Shown here: piece by piece, positions 12,271 through 24,395 of the stretch
How the letters are laid out: each line of letters begins with the position of its first letter
Numbering within the stretch: the stretch's first letter is position 1
Assembly: GCA_964034945.1 (NCBI GenBank)
Contig: OZ035961.1
Location: 2,641,001-2,705,000 of the forward strand
Source of the DNA: Chrysopilus asiliformis
Lineage: Eukaryota > Arthropoda > Insecta > Diptera > Rhagionidae
Direction: 5' to 3'
Length of the DNA: 64,000 nt
Translations under genes and position numbers: made by a program
Notes under the pieces: generated by a model
Seen by the model: the letters and a program-made list of their open reading frames with translations, nothing else
What the model was told of the DNA's origin: nothing
The model's database searches: none

Positions 12271-12870
12271 CATACGGGTATAATGGTGAAACCAAAGGGT
12301 ATACTAACTTTGCCTTACCGTTTGTAACGCCAAGATCCCGTCATCACACAAAAAAATGAATTACACCAGTGTGTTTAGAATGATAAAAATAATTAATTTT
12401 TGCATGTCCGTCCGTCTGTCCGTCCGTCCGTCCGTCTGTCCGTCCGTCTGTCCGTCTGTCTGTCCGTCTGTCCGTCCGTCTGTCTGTGGCACGGATTGCA
12501 GGCGCACGGATTGAGCTAGAGACTTGAAATTTTGCGCAGATTCGTTTTTCGTAAAATGCGAGGTTAAGTTCGTTAATGGGCAAAAATGGACCATTAGGCG
12601 GGGTACCCCCCATACGAACGAAAACGTTTTTTGCGAATATCTCACGGTACATGTTATCAAAAAAGTACAAGAACAAAAGTTATTTAAGATATTATTCTAC
12701 ATAAAACTCCCATACATCAAAATCCGATTGGTATAAATTTTAAAAAATCTTATTGGAAAGTTTGTCTTCAAAGTGGAATTTTGGTACAACTGCTCGAATT
12801 ATGATACGAATATCACCATACGGGTTTTCAATAATTGCCAGATTGGCAATTATAGCTTTTGTTATGTTTT
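12271..12870. repeat. CATACGGG repeat family, copy 2
   Basis: The longest copy. Starts CATACGGGTATAATGG, carries a ~75-bp CCGTCTGTC/CCGTC simple repeat (12406-12486), a GGGGTACCCCCC palindrome (12600-12611) and the ATTGCCAGATTGGCAAT hairpin (12835-12851) close to its right end. The end hairpin recalls Helitron-like elements, but no CTRR terminus is seen. Confidence 0.7.
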
Positions 12871-13117
12871 TAAAGTTTAAATTAACTTTTAAAATAAATG
12901 TTTAATTAACGAACAAATTAAAAATTTCATCATATCGTGTTTTTTATGAAATTTTTAAATTGCTTCGTTGAAAATTTGAAAAATGCATTAATCAATTTTT
13001 TGCAAATTACCACAGAATTATTCTTTGGTCCTTAAAGAACTGAAATTTTTAAAATGATCCGTCTTCAAGTTCTTAAAATTCGTTTCAAAGTTAATCATCA
13101 ATATCTACCAAAAACTA

Positions 13118-14217
13118 CACTGAGCGAAAAAGTCATAGAAAACGCATATGAATTCGTATGTTTCAACTATAAAAGGGCGCCATTGCGCAAAATTGTAAGA
13201 TTTACATTGAGCAATGTGAAACACGGCCGCATTGTGAATTCAACATTTTGCCATATGAATTGATACCCATATTGTGCATTTTAAGCAGCAAATATGCGGC
13301 GTTTTCTTTCTCCCTCGAATGGTTACTTAGCTTGGTGAGTGAACAGAGATGAACAAATTAAAACGTAAACAGAAAGCGAACAAGAAAAATCTAATGGCGA
13401 TAAATTAATCGAAACTTTTTGTGGAGTATTATTTTATAATGGACTTTTCCTCCGATTGCATGTCGTGATTTTAGTTGCCACGAAAATTTTTCGACAATAT
13501 TGGATCTGAAATTTAAACAGATTTTAATGGGCCATCAAATTATTTAGTTTTTAATGAAAAATTTCTTTAATTTTATTTTACCGGTCAAATTTATTTTTTC
13601 TTTTGCAATGAAATTTTGATGCCAATAAAATTATGCTGTTTTAAAAATGTCTGCTATCCACTTTTTATGCAATATCCTTCAGTCATTCGGCTGAAATAAG
13701 AAATTTAATTCTCGAAGCGAAATCGTTTGCATTAAATGTCAATGGGAAATATGGCGGCTGAAGGCATCAACTTTTTACATTTGAAAATACAAAGTTAACC
13801 TCACAAAAATATAAAAGTATAAGTTGAAATGCATGATTTTATAGTCGAAAAATGTAATTTCGTATGTAAGTCGAAAAATGTAAAGTCGAAAAATGTAATT
13901 TCGGATTTTATTAACTCACATGTATTAAATGATATGGAAAATTGTAAAATTTACAAATCTTCAATGTAAAATTATATATGATTTATATTATTTTGTATTT
14001 TACTCTGGGTTTTTCAATAGTACATATCAATTCATCAACAAACAATGTAAAATTTACCATGAAAACATAGTTTTCCCTGTTTTCATATTAATGTATATGT
14101 AAGATCAATAAGTTTATATTGAAAATTGCATGCTTTTCCAATTTGGGGAAAGTTTTTACAATGCGAAGATTTACAATGCATCATTGTAAATATCGCAATG
14201 GGGTATTTCTCTCAGTG
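13118..14217. mobile_element. Candidate 1.1-kb TIR element
   Basis: Starts CACTGAGCGAAAAA after TA and ends TATTTCTCTCAGTG before TA (14218-14219). Short imperfect ends, AT-rich interior with several copies of GTCGAAAAATGTAA (13842-13905). No transposase. The ends look like those of the CACTCAG MITEs. Confidence 0.5.
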
Positions 14218-14360
14218 TACATTTTTAAAATATAAAGTATTGGCAATATAATTTTTTTAGGGTTGTGCGTCGTTGCAATTGCATAAAAAGTACATAAAAT
14301 TTGTGATGTGAAGATCTCGAATATTTCGCGTCACATGAAATATATAATTTATATAATTTA

Positions 14361-14760
14361 CTAGCTTGCATACCCGTCGTTGCCGGGTTAAGTTTTTTGT
14401 CTAAGTTTTAGAATACGAAGAAAACCCGAAAGAACTTAAAAACTTTTTAATGGGTCTATGTTGGGGCTGGACCCCCGACGAACATCTGTGCCAAATTTCA
14501 GGCCAATCGGTTCAGTAGTTTCCCCGCGAAAGAGTAACATAGCGCAAGAACTAAGTTTCGAAATCACTTTACCCCCTCCGCTTACTCCCCCACCGCTCGC
14601 GCTACTTTTCCGTATGCCTATGTTGGAACCAGAGCTACCACAGATACTCATGCCAAATTTCAAGTCAATCGGTTCAGCCGTTTTTGCGTGAAAGAGGAAC
14701 AGACAGGCAGACAGACAGACAGACAGACACCAACTCATTTTTTTTTTATATATTAGTATA
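14361..14760 (-). mobile_element. Helitron-like element H2
   Basis: Complete hairpin/CTAG end at 14361 and two modules. The opposite end stops at TATACTAAT, lacking the usual TC, where a Tigger-like fragment follows. Confidence 0.8.
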
Positions 14761-14841
14761 ACCGCGTTGTAGGGAAATTTTCGCATTTTTCCAACCGCGT
14801 TGTAACGTTGTAAAGGTACCGCACTGTAGGAGATTTACCTG
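14761..14841. mobile_element. Tigger/pogo-like fragment
   Basis: Short sequence with repeated ACCGCGTTGTA units ending GGAGATTTACCTG followed by TA, matching a Tigger-type right end. Its left part is missing where it meets the Helitron-like copy ending at 14760. Confidence 0.5.
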
Positions 14842-16699
14842 TATTCATAAATCAATGTTTTTTTTTAATCCTTTTTAAAGATATCACAACTGACGGGCTG
14901 CTGCCCGATCTGCTCGAAATGAGGTTTCGAATTTACTATTTTTTTACGGAGCTGGTACACCTACGGTATTACAAGAACTAGATTTATACAGCTCATATTC
15001 TCACACAACTTTTGAGGTGAATTGTATTAATAAAGCGGATAAAAATTCAATTAATTTGTAAGTAAACATACGTGGCTTCCAATTTCAATAATTTAACAAA
15101 ACTCCTAAAAAGTTTATTAAGTGCCGTTTTCACCAACAAAACTTAGCAACTTATGTACAACTTAAATTATTTAAGTCGAAGAATTTCTACGGTTTAAGTA
15201 GGCTAACCGCAACTTAATTTTTTAAGAATAATACGCGCAAACGGGCCTAAGAAGAACATGACAAATATGGGCTACTAAGATCGAGCCAAACTAAATTATA
15301 ATGATTAATAGGCGTTGAAATTCAACTTATTTTACACTATTGCAATTTATTATCACATTAATAAAATAATTCTTTTTTATAAAAATTCTTTATTAATAAC
15401 CAATTGAAAAACCGTTTAATTAAGGGTGATCTCAAAGTCCACTGATTACACAATAATATTTATTTCGTTTAATATGGAACTCCAATGCACATATAATTGA
15501 CATATACTTTACTAAAAAAAACCCTTTAAATACTCATAAACAGTAACGTTCACAGCTTTACACTTGCCACGCATTTTGAAATCCAAATCAAAGATTGAAA
15601 ATCTTTTGTAAAAAGTGTATGAAAAAAATCATTTAAAATTATAGAATCGAAAAATGTAAATAGCTTTTCAAAATACAAAATGTTAAATGTCAATCATCAC
15701 AATTAAAATCACTTCTCCTACTCTATTAAACACTAATAAACACTAGAATTTCACGAATTTTTACAAGACTCCAGCGATTAGGAAGTTTGTTAGATGCCAA
15801 TTGGAAGTCACCAAATCGTATGAAATTTGTTACAAAACAGTCAGTTACCGGACACATATCATCGATACTACCAATCCTTAACGGGAGAGTTTCGCGTTTT
15901 CCCAAAATCGAAAAGAAATAATAAAAAAAATATGCTGTATTTATCTAGAGATATGCGGTTGTATATAAACAAAAACAAAAAAAAAATCGTAAAAAGGAAA
16001 AGGAACTAAAACAAGCACCTTTCAATAGAAACAACGTATACTCAACTTACATATTAATATGTATATGACGAGTATTCCAGTATATTCATTTGTTTATACT
16101 TTATATCGATAAAATTTATATACAAGTATGTAATTATATTGATATCCTCGGATAAAGTGAGGATGAATGTTAATAAAATGAAGAAAACTAAGCCAAAGTC
16201 TATGATGATATAGATTTCAATATAGCAAAAGTCTTCGTATTCAAAATTGTATACCAGAAAATATGTAGAGAAACTGTAGAGAAAGACACGTTATTTTCCT
16301 TCCGTTGAAATGCGCGGATATTCGTGACAGCCAAATATATCCGATTCTGTCTCTACTAATGGATCACATTCAATGGTGCTGCTCACTATCTACCTACCTA
16401 CCGAATATGTAGATTATAGAGCAAAGAACCATCTTCTACACTGAAAAGACCGTATAGAGCGAGATGTCTACTGTGTCGACCACGTCACAATCGTTTTATA
16501 CTTCAGTTTTGGGGGTTGAGGTATAGTTATCGGGTGGATACCGGATATCTAATGCATGTAGCAATTGACAGATAGGTATTTGTAGTTAGCAATGAAATCA
16601 CAATTCTGTATAGTTGCCACCATCCGACTGACAAATATCCAACTGGCATAGCATTCACAGAAGGTAGGTAGATACGAGAATACAAAGCTATATTCAACA
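14842..16699. other. Repeat-poor upstream region of fkh
   Basis: AT-rich single-copy-looking sequence. The only repeat-like signal is a weak one near 15120-15250, where GTGCCGTTTTCACC is loosely mirrored by GCGCAAACGGGCC, possibly an old foldback MITE. No plausible gene is seen. Confidence 0.4.
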
Positions 16700-17450
16700 T
16701 TGATGTGTTAATATATGGTGTATGCTGTATCTAAATGCGCACCAATTCCGAACGCTCGCAGCATAGAAGGAAAAGCGGACAAACAATGGTGAGTTCTATA
16801 TTTTTTTATAAGAACACGACACAAGCGTAGATAAGCCAGGGGTAGCTATCTAACTATCGATCCATGTCGGTAAGTTAAAAAATCATTCCAGCTGCTACGA
16901 ATGAGCAACAAAATCATGGGAACAATGGCAACGATAAACGGATTTTCTGGATAAAAATGCATACACAAGCCTTGTTGGTTCGTGCACCTTCCACTCAAAT
17001 AGGCGTGACTCGAAAAGGATATTCCTTGTCTTCCGACAATTTTGGTTGCCTGGGAAACGACCACAAAACGAAAATGATACCAAACTCCGGGATTGGTCGA
17101 GACGAGTTACCAATTCGATCTGATTGGCTGGATTTCAGTGATATGATCCCCTCCGTTTTGAAACGGGCACATGGTAGGGATATTTTCTACAGGGTATTCA
17201 CGTTTTCTTCCTCACACCCAGGGGTGGTGTGCTGGTTTGAGCTCTTGTACTCGTTTGCTTGTAAAACCCGTTTGCGCGATGATCTTTTGTAGGTAGGAGT
17301 GTAGACTGTGGAATTTGGATGTAGAAACTGCTGCGATGATGGCGACAAGGCCAGGCTAGCTAGCTAGGAGCACTTGAGAGCTCGATATTTGTTAGTAAGC
17401 CAAATAGTAAGTAGGCATTCCCCTCTGCAAACAGTCGCATCTTATTTTGA
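16700..17450 (+). promoter_or_regulatory. Candidate fkh promoter/upstream regulatory block
   Basis: This block is visibly less AT-rich than its surroundings and free of recognised repeats. It contains ATTGG (inverted CCAAT) motifs near 17091-17096 and 17122-17128 and a short ATTGA/ACTGA repeat at about 17488-17523. Small frames cross it but none resembles a known protein. I infer a regulatory role from position about 1.5-2.3 kb upstream of the fkh ATG and from base composition; no TATA box or initiator can be assigned with confidence. Confidence 0.3.
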
Positions 17451-19005
17451 ATACCGAATACACAGCATAACAGCATACATCTCACTAAACTCAACTGAAT
17501 TGAATTGAATTGAACTGAACTCAACGGAAAGAAGAAGACTTTGAATTTTGTGTGTGCTTTTTGTCTAAACTGTAAACTCTCTTTTTCAATCGAGTGTGTA
17601 CAGAAGTTTTTTCCGAGACCAAACTTTTTGACTCCTATTAACAATATTACATTAACATTTAAATTGCGGATTAACGATAGATAATAGAATCAAACAAGTT
17701 TCAAATATTATTCGTGTATATTTGCAAAGAAAATATCTGGAAAATTTATTAATCGCGAGACGGTCGGTACGGTTTCGGTTTTATAATTGCTACACAAGTT
17801 CTTAAAATAATATAAACATTTTTTGTGAATTATTAAGTGAATCTTAACAAAAAAAAAACTTGTGCAAATCGGAATAATGTCGTTTGGAAACAAGTTGTGT
17901 ATTTTGTAGAATTGCAACTGGATTTTATTAAAGTGTATATATAAATGTAATATTAAATCGAAAAGTGTCTAAAAAAAAATAAAAAAAAATCCCTAAAATA
18001 TATACCTTGGTGATATCTAAATATCCGCTTTACCTGTTGCCAATATGATGAGTTTAGAATCTTATGCTCAAGTCTATTGGTCTAGCAACCTATTGAGAAT
18101 TTCATTGTTGACTCTTGGTACACAGTGACACTAAAGAACCGATGGTACTACTAAATTCAGCATATATTTGTTCGTTGTAGAGGCCAGTTAAGTACAAGAT
18201 ACATTGAAGTGCGATAGTAAAACAAAGTTAAAGAAAACCGATAGCAAATCAAAGTGAAATATTGGTTTATATTAGAATTATAGTATCTATAGTAGAGTAA
18301 AATGAATATTCTGTGTCCTAATAATTCATTTTTTTATTTATGACTGAACAACAGTTTTTACACATCATCATATACGATTATATGTATACGTACAATTTTT
18401 TTTTTAAATAAGTACTCGTGTTTGATGTGCCTACCGATCTCTGCCTGCAGGAATAGGGTTAACGCAAAATATGCAAAAGCATAAATAATTGTAAAAGATT
18501 GTTTCGAATTTCCGCTCGCTTATGTTGGAATTCATTTGCATTGAAATCGTTTGAGCCATCGTGTAAAATCAATGATAAGAGATCAACAACAAAAATTAAA
18601 GGATATTGTAAAGGATAATACATTACAGTGGTAAAATCCATTTCAAATAAATGTACACACATACGTGTGTGCATATACAATAACCAGCGACGTAACTTGT
18701 GCAGAATAATAGAAAGCCACAAACGACGAAGACGAAGAGTATTGCTGAAAAAAGGATGTTTACTTAGAAAAGTGTTTGCCCTGTCAACTAAAAAGCTTTT
18801 TATCAGAATTGTGTTTGTATATATGTGTGCATTCGAGTGGTACAAATAATAACACTGCAAACATCAAGTTAGTGTCGCTGCTGGGAATAGCAGAGAGCAT
18901 AAACATAGTCCCTTTTGTGAATGGTTTCTACTTGCCAAGCCGACCGAGTACCATAAAACAATACAAAGCGGCAAAGGTGTTAAACTATCAAAGGTATAAA
19001 AAAAA
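17450..19005 (+). other. Probable fkh 5' leader and possible leader intron
   Basis: This stretch before the fkh ATG has no long plausible reading frame. It contains A-rich leader-like sequence (for example 18196-18260, rich in CAAAG and GTGAAA). A good splice-acceptor-like site ends at 18450 (CTGCCTGCAG followed by G), so 18451-19005 could be the proximal leader joined to a farther 5' exon. Short upstream ATGs occur, for example at 18470. The transcription start and any donor site cannot be fixed from sequence alone. Confidence 0.4.
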
Positions 19006-20319
19006 ATGCAAAAATTATATCCCGAAACAACAAGTGCCGCTGCGGGTATGTCCGGCGGCAATATGAGTCCTATGGCACCGACTTATAGCATGAATACGAT
19101 GGGAATGTCTGTCGGTGGAATGACGTCGGTATCACCTCAAAGTGCGAGTTTCGGTACGAGCGTTCTAGGATCAGCGGCCGGAATGAGCAGTATGGGGGCA
19201 GCGGCAGCCATGAATTCTATGAGCGGCAACTGTATGACACCGAGTACAATGGGCTATGGGGGTTCAATGGGATCTCCGCTTGGGAATATGGGGTCCTGCA
19301 TGGGTACAGGCATGTCTTCAATGGCCGCAATGGGTGGCTATACAACTGTTGGAACGATGGCTAGCGGACGTGATATTGAGACAGGATCACCAAATTCTAG
19401 CGTACTGCAGAGGTCTCGAGTAGAGAAACCAACAACATATAGACGAAGCTATACACACGCGAAACCGCCTTATTCCTATATCTCACTAATAACGATGGCC
19501 ATCCAAAATAATCCTTCCAGAATGCTCACCCTATCCGAAATCTATCAGTTTATAATGGATCTATTTCCATTTTACAGACAGAATCAGCAGCGCTGGCAAA
19601 ATTCGATTAGACATTCGCTAAGTTTCAACGATTGCTTCGTAAAGATACCGCGCACACCGGATAAGCCTGGTAAAGGATCATTCTGGACACTGCATCCCGA
19701 TTCGGGTAACATGTTTGAGAATGGATGCTATCTTCGCCGGCAGAAACGGTTCAAAGATGAGAAAAAGGAAGCCATGCGACAAATGCACAAGAGTCCTTCA
19801 CATAGTATCGAGGCAACGAGTCCGGGCAAAAAGGATTCTGTACACGATGATCACCACCACCATCATCGCGATCACAAGTCTACCGCAGATTCCCAAGTAT
19901 CCGGCATAATATCATCTGCGCATAGTAAGGACGCTGAAGCTTTGGCCATGTTGCATGCTGGCGCGGAACTGTGTTTAGGCCAACAAGGACCACATGGCCC
20001 GCCACATCACCAACAATTGCAACAGGAGGAGCTATCCGCTATGGTAAATAGGTGCCATCCATCGTTGATAAGTGACTATCATCCTATGCATCATCTTAAA
20101 CAGGAGCCAACAGGAGGTTATACGCCATCAAATCATCCGTTTTCAATTAATAGGCTCCTGCCAACTGAATCTAAAGCCGATATTAAAATGTATGATATGA
20201 GCCAATATGCTGGGTACAACGCCCTAAGCCCACTTTCGAACTCACACGCTGCCTTGGGTCAGGATTCCTACTACCAGAGTCTAGGTTACCACGCGCCAGC
20301 TGGCACGACTAGCTTGTGA
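19006..20319 (+). CDS. fkh: Fork head (FoxA-class forkhead transcription factor), complete
   Basis: This 437-residue protein is a nuclear DNA-binding regulator of the FoxA/HNF3 class; in Drosophila Fork head specifies gut and salivary gland fates. The winged-helix domain spans about residues 151-250, beginning [17 protein letters not shown] and including helix 3 [15 protein letters not shown]. Before it lies a Met/Gly/Ser-rich N-terminus (1-120). After it come a His run (283-287), an LKQEP segment (364-368, which fits a SUMO consensus), the conserved [12 protein letters not shown] block (377-388; the equivalent FoxA region II binds Groucho/TLE) and a C-terminus ending [11 protein letters not shown], matching my memory of Drosophila Fkh. 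The ATG is preceded by an in-frame TAA six bases upstream (18997-18999), so the start is firm, and MQKLY matches the family start. There is no intron in the coding region. At 437 residues it is shorter than Drosophila Fkh, mainly through a less repetitive N-terminus. No frameshift or missing DNA-contact residue was noticed. Confidence 0.98.
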   Translation: MQKLYPETTSAAAGMSGGNMSPMAPTYSMNTMGMSVGGMTSVSPQSASFGTSVLGSAAGMSSMGAAAAMNSMSGNCMTPSTMGYGGSMGSPLGNMGSCMGTGMSSMAAMGGYTTVGTMASGRDIETGSPNSSVLQRSRVEKPTTYRRSYTHAKPPYSYISLITMAIQNNPSRMLTLSEIYQFIMDLFPFYRQNQQRWQNSIRHSLSFNDCFVKIPRTPDKPGKGSFWTLHPDSGNMFENGCYLRRQKRFKDEKKEAMRQMHKSPSHSIEATSPGKKDSVHDDHHHHHRDHKSTADSQVSGIISSAHSKDAEALAMLHAGAELCLGQQGPHGPPHHQQLQQEELSAMVNRCHPSLISDYHPMHHLKQEPTGGYTPSNHPFSINRLLPTESKADIKMYDMSQYAGYNALSPLSNSHAALGQDSYYQSLGYHAPAGTTSL

Positions 20320-20960
20320 CATCAGTATCCCCTAGCGTAAGGACGGGAGGTGTTCTCGGTAGCAGCAGTAGCGCAACAACAACAACAACAACACCACCAG
20401 CATCATTATCAGCAGCACCAACAGCAGCAACAACCTCGAGTGATGCCATCGTCATCCTTACCGCATTTCCAAAGACAAAATCATAAACAACAAAAACCGC
20501 AATTCAATTGGTTCCAGCATCCACAAGACACTGGATGCATTGTTCCGCTTCGTAAGTAAACTCTAATTGACCTTAACAATGAATACGTGTGGAGTGTAGA
20601 AAAATTCCACGTCTTTTGCACTATCCATCCATAATTATGAAGAGCCACCGCCATGTACTTCGTTTATGAACCATACTATGACGCCGGCCACTGTGCGGCG
20701 CGACTAGATCAGTTATGCTATAGTCCAGCGGCTTAGGCGTTTTCTTTTATATTGTAATTCTCATAAACAACATACCGATGTACATACAAATTAGACTTTG
20801 TCTACTAAAGGGTTGAAACCTTCTGATATTTTCAACTATAGCAAAATAGACAATAAAATCGCTAATTGGTCATAATTTGGCGGCATTTGGCTCGCACGTT
20901 TCACGTTACCTTTGTATTTCATGTAAATAAAGGCCTATTTATAATTTTAATTAAACCCTA
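20320..20960 (+). other. fkh 3'UTR with polyadenylation signals
   Basis: Sequence directly after the fkh TGA starts with CAA/CAG-rich repeats (20370-20440) and runs to AATAAA hexamers at 20852-20857 and 20926-20931, either of which could direct polyadenylation. A Gln/His-rich frame lies at 20350-20559 in the same phase as fkh, but it follows two in-frame stops (TGA 20317, TAA 20338) and has no ATG at its head. I treat it as UTR. Confidence 0.6.
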
Positions 20961-21879
20961 TAAAAAAAATATTCAAAACCAAGAAATTTAAACCCACGTA
21001 CAGGTATATTAAAATGATTAGTTTTTTTTACATAAATATTAAAGATTTTTTCCAGCAATTATGTAGCTAATATCAAAAACAAAAAACAGAAAGGCTTTCT
21101 ATAAATAAATATAGGTATAAAAAATATGTAATTTAATTCAAGGTGATTTAGAAACTAAGCATAAGTAATAAAGAAAAAAACGTGAATTGAGTTGTTATAG
21201 GAATTAAATATTTTTCTATTATTTTTATAGGCACAGCATTATTATTTTTTCTATTTTAGTTTAATAATATTTTTATTATGAAAATCTCATTCGGAATTAA
21301 ACATTTTACATAGGTACTATAAAGCTAAATAAAAGTAATACTCGTTTAAAAAAAAACGTTTTGATTCAAATAATTTCTTTTAGGATCAATTTTATTTTGA
21401 ATTACCAAATCAAAAAATCTCAACTTTGTTTGCAGTTAAGCCTAAACTATCAAAGACAAAATTTGAATGATTAAATAAAATTGGAAATGGCCAAAAATTA
21501 AATATGAATTTGTAATTTAAAAAACTTGGCGTGTTTCAAAAAAAAAAAACAAATGTTAAATACCTTAATTATAGATAAAAATACTCGTTTTGCATTTACC
21601 TGCTACGACTCAGTTTTTATATCTTTAACGTTTCAATTTGTATGAAATTTTAGTGAAACCTAAAATTATATTTCATTGTACTTTTGGTTCTCTAAAAATA
21701 CAAAAGTAAGTAATTATGTAAAATGAAAATCAGGTAACAATAGAAAATTATAACAAATAAATATCATTGGATGTGCTTCAAACTAATGGAAGTGGCGTAA
21801 CATCAAGTTTTAGGCCCTATGCGAAAAAATTTTACAAACCCCTCAAAATTGAAACCCTTGGTATATCTTTTATCTTATT
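20961..21879. other. AT-rich intergenic, nothing recognised
   Basis: Very AT-rich sequence downstream of the fkh polyadenylation signals, with many short A and T runs. I see no gene, repeat termini or RNA structure. Confidence 0.5.
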
Positions 21880-21883
21880 TTAA

Positions 21884-22102
21884 CACGTTCGTGACATCGT
21901 GTACCACTGGTGGTACATGTACAGTTTTTTAAAACCGCACGAGTAAATAGTGCGGTAGTGTTTTTGTGGAAGTAATATAAAAACACGCACCGTGTACCAC
22001 CGATGGCGCACAACCGACAGAAAACAAATCGCTAGTGTACCACCCGTGGTACACGATGTCCAAATGTAAAAAAAAGTTGAAAAAGCAAATGTCACGAACG
22101 TG
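21884..22102. mobile_element. TTAA-type MITE family A, copy 2
   Basis: 219 bp with perfect CACGTTCGTGACAT / complement ends and TTAA at 21880-21883 and 22103-22106. Carries GTACCACTGGTGGTAC and GTACCACCCGTGGTAC just inside the ends. It is the first clear transposon downstream of fkh. Confidence 0.9.
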
Positions 22103-22106
22103 TTAA

Positions 22107-22916
22107 GAACTGAAGATTTATACAGATGTTTAAAAAACAGTTTTTTAAAGATCCCTTTATATTGGGTTATCGCCTTCCACAGTTACACCACTAATTGAAT
22201 GCCCCACTTTTTACAATTTGGAATTTTAAAACAGTTTTCTAACTATTCACTTAACCGTTTCAATTTGAGCAAGAAAGAAATTAGAGAAAAATACATATCC
22301 CTGACAAATAATAATTTGGGTAATTTGGGGAAAAAATCGTCATTATTTAAACTTTGCAAGAATTTTAGAATAACTTGAATAATTTACATTATTGTTTAGT
22401 TAATTTCAACATTTATAAAAAAAATGCCACATCTCAGATTTATATTCCGAATTATGCTGATTTTAAAATTCAGTTACAAAACGAACTCGCATTAAATAAT
22501 AACGGAATCATTGCAAAGACCTAAATATAAAAAAAAATTGAGAAATGATACAAAGAAAATAATGTAAATACTAGAATTTAAGTAACTCTGAATCATAACG
22601 CAGATTTACAAATAGCGATATTAAGAAATTTTATTAACATCATTTAGGCCAATCCTTTTACGTGCAATGATGATCCTATTATATAGATTTATTAATAACA
22701 TTGCAATTATTTCATGTATTTTATTGTTTTCTAGAAGAAAATACTTCAAAAATGTTGACGATTCTTTTAAATATAAACCTATTTTCATATAAGTTAAGTG
22801 AATTTTTCAATTGATTTGCTAATATTGAGTAATAGTCGATATATTTTCATTCAATGCAAAATGAACTAAAAACAATACACGAAGCATCCATTAGAGATCT
22901 TTGCTAATTGATCTGC
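22107..22916. other. AT-rich intergenic, nothing recognised
   Basis: No gene, repeat end or structured RNA noticed. Confidence 0.5.
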
Positions 22917-23239
22917 GTCTATTTCATACGCAGGACAAATTGCCGGGCATTTCATATTCCAGCATGGCACAGAATAATTTAATATTACAGCCCAATATAG
23001 CCTTTTTCACTGCCCTGTTCTGCCAATCATTGATAGATTTAAAAAAAAGTCTCTACCGGACATACTATGACGAGCCTAAATTTGCAGGGCAAATAAATAA
23101 AAGCTATTTTACGATATTTCAAAAACTATTAATTTTAAAAACAGCAGGGCAACGAGTTTCTTATTTTTTCATCAAAACCCACTGTTTTTGATTGACCTGC
23201 AAGAAGCATGGCAAAACTTGCCCTGCGTATGAAATAGAC
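22917..23239. mobile_element. Candidate TIR element
   Basis: 323 bp with ends GTCTATTTCATACGCAGG / near-complement. TTGATCTG (left, one base off the end) and TTGAGCTG (right) could be a decayed 8-bp duplication. The interior repeats the words GCATGGCA and GGGCA(A/T). Confidence 0.55.
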
Positions 23240-23658
23240 TTGAGCTGAGCGATTTTTTATAAGGAAAATGAAGCAAAATTTCTTATTTAAAAGAAAACAC
23301 CAAAAAAAATTAACATATAAGGGTTGCCACCAGTCCCATATATGGTATGATACTCAAAAAAATTGAGGCAGTACGTCAAGAAATTTATAAAAGCACTGTA
23401 CCGTATATGGTACGGTAGGTCCAAATGGGTTAATAAAAATCGAGTCATCTTAAACAGGATTCTTCAAAAGAAGCACGACCTATCTAATAGCGAAAATACG
23501 ATCAAAATTCCTTCTGAGACTTGGGGAAATAGTATAAGAGGCATTACAGGAATGAGATGAACTGGATTTTTGCTCGCGAATTCAAATTTCTTCAGGGATT
23601 TGACAGATTGTTGACGACTTTTTTAACATATATGCAAATAGTTTGAATTGTAGTTTAA

Positions 23659-23893
23659 CACGTTCGTGACATTTGCTTTTTCAACTTTTTTTGCATTTGG
23701 ACATCGTGTACCACGGGTGGTACACTAGCGATTTGTTTTCTGGTGGTTGTGCGCCATCGATGGTACACGGTGCGTGTTTTTATATTACTTGTAAAAATTT
23801 GCGTCCACAAAAAAACTACCGCACTATTTACTCGCGCGGTGTTAAAAAAAAACTGTACATGTACCACCAGTGGTACGCGATGTCACGAACGTG
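23659..23893. mobile_element. TTAA-type MITE family A, copy 3
   Basis: 235 bp, opposite in orientation to copy 2, with TTAA at 23655-23658 and 23894-23897. Subterminal palindromes GTACCACGGGTGGTAC and GTACCACCAGTGGTAC. Its right TTAA overlaps the target duplication of the next element (23899-24392). Confidence 0.9.
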
Positions 23894-23898
23894 TTAAT

Positions 23899-24392
23899 CA
23901 CCCCTATTCCCGTAACCGGCGGGACGTGTATACGCCACCCAAGTTTTATCTCGATCGAATGAAATTTTCTTATTCTAGTAGACGTAGAAACGCAGTTTTA
24001 TTCAGCCCCGCGCTGACTATTTTGACAGTTTTGCTGATTTGATACGCATGAAGTTTTATTTGTTCAATTAAATGATTGTACTACGTCTAGTTAGTTTTTC
24101 CTGACCTTCAAAACTTATATTTAGTTAAAATTCATTGAATGTATAAATAAAATTCACATTTTTATTCAAACTTTCTATTTAATTGATTGGTCCCGCAATG
24201 ATTTACTCGCGGGAAATAAATGTATGGAAAAGTCAAAACATTCGCGGGTGCGTTTAGTGTAATACCGAAAGTAAAACGTTTTCAGCACCACGGCACACGC
24301 CGGGACAATTGCGTTTAGTAGAATGCAAATTTTCTGCGGGACACGCCAAATCCCGCGGCGTACACGTCCCGCCGGTTACGGGAATAGGGGTG
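23899..24392. mobile_element. Long-TIR element abutting MITE A copy 3
   Basis: 494 bp with ~32-bp inverted ends starting CACCCCTATTCCCGTAACC. AAT occurs on both sides (23896-23898, 24393-24395). The interior shows more CCCGCG/CGCGGG inverted repeats. Superfamily unresolved. Confidence 0.75.
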
Positions 24393-24395
24393 AAT

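Noticed and set aside
12406..12486. CCGTCTGTC tract considered as a CRISPR-like or regulatory array
   Set aside because: Simple repeat within a dispersed element, with no spacers.
16957..17292. 111-codon plus-strand frame upstream of fkh
   Set aside because: No recognisable domain; the higher GC makes chance frames longer here.
18459..18860. 133-codon minus-strand frame overlapping the fkh leader
   Set aside because: Low-complexity composition, no motif, opposite a likely untranslated leader.
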